A stretch of DNA of 64,000 nucleotides from Apricaphanius iberus (Eukaryota; Chordata; Actinopteri; Cyprinodontiformes; Aphaniidae): contig JAPXFQ010000831.1 of the NCBI GenBank assembly GCA_028564705.1, positions 2,914,001-2,978,000 of the forward strand, written 5' to 3'. The position numbers and the translations under genes were made by a program. Under the pieces are notes generated by a model, which ran no database searches, was not told the origin of the DNA, and saw only the letters and a list, made by a program, of their open reading frames with translations. Position 1 is the stretch's first letter; the number at the start of each line of letters is the position of its first letter. Shown in pieces: positions 56,823 to 64,000 of this stretch.

Positions 56823-58055
56823 CTTCTTCTTTCTCTTTTGGCTTTTCCCTTCAGAGGTCGCCACAGCAAATCATCTGTCTCCATTTAGTCCCATTCTCTG
56901 AATCCTCTGCTCTCATACCACCTAGCTTCATGTCCTCTTTCATCACCTGCATAAATGTCCTTTTTGGTCTTCCTCTCTGCCTCCTGCCTGGTGGCTTCAA
57001 CTTGAGCATCCTTCTATCAATATAATGGTTGTTTCTCCTCTGAACTTGTCCAAGCTTTCTCAGTCTGGCCTCCCTGGCTTTGTCCCCAAAACATTCAACA
57101 TGAGCTAAGCCTCTGATGTACTCATTTATGATCCTATCCATCCTCGTCACTCCCAAAGAGAATCTCAGCATCTTGAGTTCTGCAACCTCCAGTTCTACCT
57201 CCTGTCTTTTCCTCATTGGTACTATCTCTAAAACATACAACATCAATGGTGTCACTACTGTCTTGTACACCTTTCATTTCATTCTTGCTGGAACCCTTTT
57301 ATCACACATCACACTTGAAACCTTTCTCCACCCTATCCAGCCAGCTTGTACACACTTCTTCCGCTCTTTTCCATATGCCATTGCTTTGGACCGTTGACCC
57401 CAAGTACTTAAAGTCCTCTACTTTCTTCACTTCCAATTCCTGTTCACTTTTCCACTTTTGTCTTTCTAATTTACACACATGTATTCTGTCTTCCTGTGCC
57501 TAATCTTGATTCCTATCTTTTCCAGCGCATACCTCCACTCTCTTGCTTTTTATCAACCACCGTCCTGCTCTCACTGCAGATCACAATGTCATCTGCGATC
57601 ATCTTAGTCCATGGAGAGTCCTGTCTGACATCATCCGTCAGCCTGTCCATCACCAAAGCAAACAAGAAAGGGCTCAGAGCCGATCCTTGATGGAGTCCAA
57701 CCTCTACCTTGAACTCCTCTGTCACTCCTACAGCACACCTCGCTGCTGTCTCATAGCTCTCATACATGTCCACCACTCTAGCATATTTCTCTGCCACTCT
57801 AGACTGCCTCATGCTAAACCAAAGAACTTGTCTTGGCACCCTGTCATATGCTTTCTCTAAATCTAAAAAGACAAAACACAGCTACCTCTGACCCCAATTG
57901 TACTTCTTCATCAGCATCCTTAAAGCAAAAATTGCATCTGTAGTACTTTTTCTTGGCATGAAACTGTACTGCTGCTCACAAATGCTCACTTCTGACCGAA
58001 GCACAGCTTCCATCACTCTTTCCCACAGCTTTATTGTATGACTCATTAAAGTTTG
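56823..58055 (-). mobile_element. RTE-like LINE fragment, copy 2
   Basis: Minus-strand frames run from the RT fingers (FMPRKSTTDAIFALRMLMKK, 58067-57882) to the palm and post-palm (VTEEFKVEVGLHQGSALSPF near 57740-57513). They end in the C-terminal domain with KMLRFSLGVTRMDRI and PGRRQRGRPKRTF (57270-56851). The 3' untranslated end lies near 56823. The FADD box is IADD here (about 57588-57600), and two frameshifts separate the three blocks. The endonuclease part is truncated, as usual for LINEs. It complements copy 1 at 5940-7222, overlapping it over the RT core. Confidence 0.88.
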
Positions 58056-58178
58056 ACTGTCTCCCATAATTGGTTAATGCAAAGTGCTTAATGATTATGC
58101 TGCATATGGGGAGTTTCACTGGTAACCATGGCAACTGAGAGTTGGAGAGAGCGTAATTCTACTGAGATTGTTTATGAT

Positions 58179-58535
58179 GGTGCCTTAAGACTGCAGGTTT
58201 GTCAGCGTCATCAGCGTCAAGAATACATGTTAAGTCTATGGTTGAGGCTGTTGCAGGAGCGTTTCAGACTTTGCGGTGCTTTGTGAGCACTAGCTATGTC
58301 AACTTTTCAAGCTTTCCCGGTTTTTTAAGCTTCAAAGCGCATAACACTAGTAATGCAAAATTTCAGCTAGTTGAACTTTTGACGGTCTTAACACTCTTGA
58401 CGCAGAACGGCAACCAATCAGAATGTCTCACTGAAGTGACGTCAGCTTAAAAATGTATCTTCTGTGTATATGCATTGAACTAGTCGCTTTATGAGCGTTG
58501 CTTGACACTGACAAAGCTTGCAGTCTGAATGCACC
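58179..58535. mobile_element. PIF/Harbinger-like MITE
   Basis: The left end, GGTGCCTTAAGACTGCAGGT followed by TTGTCAGCGTC, is the imperfect inverse of the right end, GACACTGACAAAGCTTGCAG followed by TCTGAATGCACC. Length 357 bp, non-coding, with CCAATCAGA and GACGTCAG inside. It aligns in reverse complement with 8229-8870. A convincing 3-bp duplication is not evident. Confidence 0.7.
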
Positions 58536-58574
58536 AGGAGTGATGTGGAGGCATGGAGAGAAAAAGGTTTTATT

Positions 58575-58597
58575 TCAATCAATCAATCAATCAATCA
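58575..58597. repeat. TCAA microsatellite
   Basis: About five and a half TCAA units. Confidence 0.85.
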
Positions 58598-58789
58598 GTG
58601 CTTATCTATATGAGGAGCCTAAGTCTCCTCCCCTTGCGGTCGGCTCGTGGGTCCCCTGGCCGAAAAAATAATGAATAGAAGTAAATGGAGTGATAAAAGT
58701 TATTTTCTGGTCTGCTTTGTCTTACATCCTGAATCACACATACGTTGTACTTCAGTTTAAATGATAACTAATGATGTACATTTCAACTG

Positions 58790-59622
58790 TGTTTGCCATG
58801 TGATTTGGGATTTGATTGTAAAAATTCGCAATTGAAATGCCTACAAATCAGAAGTCGCAAATATGACGTCATGCAGCTAGTGCAAGCTAGCACTAGCTAT
58901 AGCACGTAAAACACTCACCAAGAGCTTGTAGAGCTTCTCTCGCATCCTGGCTATCATTGCACTGACTGCTTTTCACCTGACTTAGCTGCCACATCCAGGC
59001 TGCTGCTGCATGAAGTTGGGAAAATTGAACTTTGGGGCAGCAAACGTGGGGCAGCAACCAATCAGCAACGGGATGCCGGCATACGTAGAACAAGCTGAGC
59101 CGCGGGCTGGAGCTAGGTGGGGAGCGGGGAAGATGAGCCGAGCCAGCCGCTGGAGCTAGGTGGGGAGCGGAGAAGACTAGCCGAGCCACCCGCTGGAGCC
59201 ACTCGGGGAGAGGGGAGGATGGAGGATGAGCCGTGCGCTGTAGCTACTCAACAAGCAGGGTCTCTGCGGTGATCGGAGGGGAGTTGGCTAAATGGAAGTG
59301 GAAGGCTGGGGAGTTGGAGACTCAGGAAAATACAGACTTTATTTGGTGGAAGTTTGCCAGGTAAGCAGTTCTTTTAACTTTCTTGTTATGTTAGCTAACA
59401 CTAGAACATACCTGGTTCGGGCAACTACGGTTATTAAATATACACTACTAGTTTTTCTGGTGGAAGAGAAATTCCCACCCGTTTGCTGATGTACTGACGC
59501 GACACGCTGCAACCGACGCAGGGTACAAATGTGGAAACAGTGGGGTTTGAGTTTTCTAAGCAGCAACTTTCGTCTGTTTCAGCTGTTTGATGCCTGGCGG
59601 CAAAGTTTGGTCTGAATGCCCC
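58790..59622. repeat. GC-rich transposon-like block with minisatellite
   Basis: The right edge, CAAAGTTTGGTCTGAATGCCCC, resembles in inverted form the Harbinger-type GGGGCATTCAGAC end of the neighbouring MITE family. Inside are two oppositely oriented short frames ending at consensus donors. One is on the minus strand, ending GCTCTTG then GTGAGTG at about 58915. The other is on the plus strand, MEVEGWGVGDSGKY onward, ending CAG then GTAAGC at 59361. Neither shows a known domain. A left end was not found. Confidence 0.35.
59096..59240. repeat. GC-rich minisatellite, about 43-bp unit
   Basis: Three to four imperfect copies of a unit containing GAGCCG, GCTGGAGCTAGGTGGGGAGC and GGGAAGA. The last copies are diverged (GCTGGAGCCACTCGGGGAGA). 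Confidence 0.75.
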
Positions 59623-62084
59623 ATTAGGCTCCCCATAGAACTTTACTCAGCCAAAAGGAAAGTAAAGTTCTTTACAATAAAAGAAAAAAATATAGTTAGT
59701 ATTAACAAAATGTGTTGCAAAACAAAGAGCAAAAACACTCAAATAAAAACAGCAGCACAACGATAAAACAAATGAGAACGATAAATTTAAAGTTTGACTG
59801 ATATGTTTAATTCTTGTAGCAACAATAACATGGGACAAATGCGAATAAGTAAAAAATAAGTAAAAACTAAATTACAGCAACACCTACAACAGCAGAACTA
59901 CACTTGTTGGTACATGAGGGTCACAAATAAATGGAAGAGCTGTGAGCAACAAAGAGCTGTTGTAGTCATCTGCCTGACAGAAAGTGGAGGCAGAATATGC
60001 TGCAGGGGGGAGGAGATACACAGTTCCAACGGAAGGGTAGATCTCACACCAGGCCCAGTTCAGCATGTAGATCTAAGAGAACTGCTTTAGAGAATCTAAA
60101 TCGGCCTTCTTCAGCCAGTCTTCGTCATTGAAAGGGAAATCTCTAAAAACTCCCGACCATTCAGATGTTTCCAGTGTGCAGCATTATGCAGGAAAGTTAC
60201 TGCAGTATTTTTATTTCTACTCTTCTCAATTTAAATAATCAATAAGTACAATTGCTGTATAATCTCAAGATTTACATATGAACATACATATATAATTCTT
60301 AAACGCAACATATATTTTCAATCAGATTTTGGATGTGGTACTCTGACAGACCCTGCTGGTCTGCTCCTGTTTTATGTTGAGGGTGTGGTTTTCGTCAGCT
60401 CATCTGACTGTAAAGACTATTGTGTATTTTATCCACTGCAAGGCTGGTCATTACACTTTAATCTATATAGGAGATACATCTTTGGGAGGGTTATAAGATG
60501 TCTCTTTACTGAGGTATAATTCTTTATTATGAATTGACATTGGGATTTGTTGGATTACTCCCAATTGAGTGTTTGGGTTTAACAGAAACACATGCACATG
60601 TCTTAAAAATGTCAATTCAAAAAGCATAGTACGAGCTCAGAACCAAAAATACCTGCAGTTTGTTCATTCGTCTCCATCTTTAGATCATGGCACACTTTTT
60701 ATCTGTCGTCTCTTGTCAGCTTTTGTCCTGCTGGGCCTTTTTTTCTGAGTGGAGTTACACCACTTCAGGAAACTGAGACTCTCTGTTGTATTTTTATTGG
60801 ATGTACAGCAGGAGCCTTCACAAGGAATTGGACTGTGAGAAAACCATTTTGTCTGTCTCAAAGAACAATGTCAGGTTCTCCTCTCTTTTCATCAATTTTC
60901 ACACCACTGTTTAACTGGAGGGGAAGATCCAACACATTGTACGGTCTCAGGGCAATGTTAATTGTGTTTTGTGTTCAGTCAGGAGAATCTAACCTTACAG
61001 CCTTTTGTTTTCTCTTCAATTAAAATTTAATTCTGCTCAGATTCTCAGCATTTTCTTCCCTTCTCTCTGTCTTTTAGTTTCCTGTCCTGTCTTTAATATC
61101 TCCTTTCATCCTTTTAAGTACTGCAGCATGGTCCAACCGGGAGTAATCTGCAGCCACTGCTGTTCTCATAATTAGAGCTCTGTCCAAAGACTGGGTCTTC
61201 CAGATGAAAGTTGTTATCATAGATCCTGACAATTTGGCAATTAAAATGACAGCAGGGGTCATGTCCAGTTATATATGCACTCACATTCCTCACTTTCACA
61301 GCTGCTGCCGCTGCCTGGCCCATTAGTGGTCTATATTTTGTGATTGACGACTTGCTGAAAGATGCCCATGTTTCCATTACTTGGAACGCAGCTAAGGGAG
61401 GGGAATCTGCATCAAGTAATCTGTAATTTGCTGACTGAAAGGCAAACTTACTGAAATATCAGGGTTATTAAAAAAACAAAACAAGAGAGTTCTTAGGCTA
61501 AGTTATGAGCTTCTCAAATACAAAATTGCTTTTAACAGGATCTAATGTAAATAAGTGTATTGGGGCATCCAGTGTGTATAAAATTTATTTTCTTTATTCA
61601 GTGTATAAAACAGTAGAACCTTATAACAAAAGCAAGTCTTACTGTTTTGGCTTTTTATATTTAGTACTGAACAATACACCGATTCTATAACATAAGAAGG
61701 GAAGAAGTTCTGTAAGACGTTTTCAAACCAGACAAAGAGAAAAAGAAAGAGATAAAACAATTTTTCAGTCTGACAGTAAATCAAACTAAACCTTTGCTGT
61801 TTTAGGTCATTTAGGAAGGCAACGTTGGTAGTGAGGGTGATTCGATAGTATATTTGTTCAAATAATTAGGATATTTATTGTGCCAATTAGATATTGATTC
61901 CTAAGTGTTCATAAGTGATTATATTTCATAATAATTGAATGAGATGAACATTAAAGTCCAAGGTGCTACTTGGGAATTTTTGGGGACGGACAAGTAGAAT
62001 CATGATGTTGCAGCTAGTGTTACAGCTATGCAATGCTAAATTTACCCAGCCCACACATTTTCTATTAGACTGAGATCTTTATGG
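59623..62084. other. Intergenic DNA, no gene seen
   Basis: No supported gene over 2.4 kb. The stretch at about 61120-61380 has balanced composition and no repeat character, and the 87-codon minus frame there has no domain I know. Confidence 0.45.
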
Positions 62085-62250
62085 ACACATTAGCGGCGTT
62101 TCCACTTTGGGAACTTACAGGTAATTTTACTGGACCTTCATGGAAGTCTCCTCCACAGTGAATCGGCACGATAGAGCTGTTTTAAGGGGCATTTCAGGAA
62201 TCACCAAGTACCAGTCAGGGGGTGTGGCCGAGTAGAGTGGCTGGGCGGGA
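62085..62250. repeat. Dispersed repeat, copy B
   Basis: Shares GAGCTGTTTTAAGGGGCATT, TCAGGAATCACCAAG and CAGTCAGGGGGT with 44919-44965 in the same orientation. The left edge is GCGGCGTTTCCACTTTGGGA. Confidence 0.5.
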
Positions 62251-62879
62251 GCTGTGGTTAAGTCATGCAGATGGGTTGTAACTGAGAGAGAAGTTATTCT
62301 CCAAACAACTGGTTTTGTAAATTGGACAAATTGCTGGTGAAGAAGCAAACAGAAAAACAACCATCCCTACTTATTCCAGTGTCAATCTCGTGTTGTTCTC
62401 TCCTGCAGTGGGCACCTTTTGGTGCTGATGAGTACCGCTGCCGAAACAGTCGTAATATGCTGACGTATTAGTAAATTCATTAAAGGGCCAATTTTGCATG
62501 GAGACATGACAGCTGAGAGGACCGGGAAAACAGATTCACCCCATCAGATGAAGATCATGATTATTTATTTTATCTAGGGCTCTTTGTACTAATTTCAACG
62601 AATGTTGAGGATCTCTGTCTATTTGGAACACTTACTTGTGCCTGCGCTTCAACTTTCTAAGTGTAGTAGTTGATTAGATGTAGCTTCAGTACTTATCATG
62701 TTCTTCCCTCGTGATGTGAAAACTTTTGTGAAGTGTACCAGTCCCTCATGCTGAAAAACACCCAAGCAGCATGATTCTATCATCTCCCATTGATCAATGG
62801 TTTTCCCCTTTTTCCTCCAACTATGATCATTTTGATCAAACTGCTGAAATATAGCTTGATCTGAAAAGAAGCAGATCAG
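62251..62879. other. Intergenic DNA, no gene seen
   Basis: Short motif-less frames only. Confidence 0.4.
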
Positions 62880-63330
62880 GAGACCCGATAGTTCAACCAC
62901 ATAAAAGTTATTTATTGTTATTCTGGAGTTGGATGGCAGAAGAGGCTCTACTGAAATTAAGTTGTCTCAAGAGAAAAGGGTCTGGGCTCCTCCAGATTAG
63001 GTCCCAAGGGAAGAATGCAGAAGGTCACAATCAGCAGGAGAAAATCCAACAGCGCTTGCCTTCACAGAGCCAGTCCAGCAAAAAACCAAGGTCAGGAAAA
63101 GCAGAGGTATCCAATCAGTCTTGTAATGCAGGGTCCAAAGTCAGGCATGGGTCAAGAACAGGAGATTTAGGCAGAACAATGTTAACAGAGAACAGAACGC
63201 TAGATATCACAACTCAGGGTTTTAAGATAATCTGGCAGGGAGCTTCTGGCTGGAAAAGGCTTATATAGGTGGAGACGAGTGAGAAGCAGCAGGTACTAAT
63301 TGAAAGCAGGTGAGTAAGATGTGTAATTAG
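62880..63330. repeat. Possible LTR-retroelement-derived repeat
   Basis: Purine-rich sequence with phrases such as AGGTCACAATCAGCAGGAG, CCAAAGTCAGGCATGGGTCA and CTTATATAGGTGGAGACGAG resembles the antisense of a fish LTR-associated repeat, including a TATATA box-like motif near 63261. The 117-codon frame at 62915-63268 is not convincing as protein. Ends are not defined. Confidence 0.35.
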
Positions 63331-64000
63331 TGGCAGCACGGAGCAACTAGACACCAGGAGCTTTCAAGCTTCAACATTACATTATCAGACGACAGAAGTT
63401 CTCTTCAACAGTACGATTTTTGTCCCTGAGTGCATTTACAACTGCCGTCTGTCTTTTTAGGGTGCTTTAGAAGTAACCAGCTTCGACTACCATCTTCACA
63501 AGGGCTTTTTGCTTCTGTTCGGGGGTAAATAGACATAATTCGCACCAAATAACATTTATTTCTGAACCTTATTGCAAGTTCAAAGTTCCGACACAGTCTG
63601 ACCAACTTAAAAAGAAACCAGCAGTATAAATAAACCTTAAGTTACATCTGCTTTGTAGGAGTTGTAAAGGACGCAATATTTATTTCAAGGCGTCACATCA
63701 TATCAGGAACAGTGATGATAATATGTGGTGATATTGGACAACTCCAACATGCCGTAGCTTCTCAAAGCAACTTAATTTCACGTTCACTCTGAAGAATGTT
63801 CCAAACACTTTAAAAAGGAAAACACAAATTCAGGTTAAATATCTTATTATTATATTTTCAAGTAGCTTTGATAACCTTTCATCTGATTTGCCCCAGTCCC
63901 AGTGTTACTTCTCTAACATAAACCATAGAAAATATAAATAAAAAGACTGCAGAGCTCTGTGAGTTTTTAACCAAGAATAAGTTCATGATTTTATATCTTT
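63331..64000. other. Intergenic DNA to the window edge
   Basis: No feature seen apart from a 66-codon motif-less minus-strand frame. Confidence 0.4.

Noticed and set aside
59292..59489. Plus-strand GDSGKYRLYLVE, resembling an immunoglobulin-domain motif
   Set aside because: No upstream cysteine or tryptophan and a repeat-like context. It is better treated as part of a transposon-like block.

Overview
This window looks like teleost fish nuclear DNA, probably from a percomorph-type genome. It is AT-rich, with long gene-free stretches, long AT and GA microsatellites, and a dense layer of transposon fossils of kinds typical of ray-finned fish: several Tc1/mariner families, hAT and PIF/Harbinger MITEs, a piggyBac-like element, RTE-, R4- and L2/Rex1-like LINEs, a tRNA-derived SINE and solo LTRs. 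There is no operon-like organisation. All family names rest on recognised motifs and remembered family features, not on a database search.

Only one convincing host gene is complete: an intronless serotonin receptor gene, htr1d-like, at 41811-42926 on the minus strand. A second host locus may start near the left edge, as two short basic coding exons with splice signals between 1520 and 1334 on the minus strand, but I cannot name it. The other intact reading frame worth annotating is a Tc1/mariner transposase (21667-22341) with an internal in-frame deletion, inside an element with about 199-bp inverted repeats.

Layout: 0-5.9 kb, Tc1 relic, putative exons, a piggyBac-like element with TTAA duplications (2084-3139). 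5.9-11.3 kb, RTE LINE copy 1 with an insertion, a Harbinger-like MITE split by a solo LTR, a LINE relic, a second LTR. 11.3-18 kb, little beyond a 120-bp AT/GA microsatellite and a SINE fragment. 18-25.9 kb, a transposon-rich block: BED-finger exon, R4-like LINE, Tc1 element, a 1-kb dispersed repeat, an old Tc1 copy split by an insertion. 26-41.6 kb, a hAT MITE with perfect 8-bp duplications, back-to-back LINE RT relics, a Harbinger relic with a frameshifted MADF domain inserted into a SINE, and a hAT MITE just 3' of htr1d. 42.9-52.4 kb, mostly unannotatable intergenic DNA with Tc1 fragments. 52.6-55.5 kb, a three-layer nested insertion (GACTTG repeat, then SINE, then hAT). 56-58.5 kb, Tc1 relic, RTE LINE copy 2, a Harbinger-like MITE. 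58.8-64 kb, a GC-rich minisatellite and weak repeats.

I looked for a coherent new system and did not find one. The most informative content is the insertion stratigraphy, where target-site duplications date elements relative to each other, the internally deleted Tc1 transposase that keeps its DNA-binding half, and the MITE that may supply the htr1d poly(A) signal.
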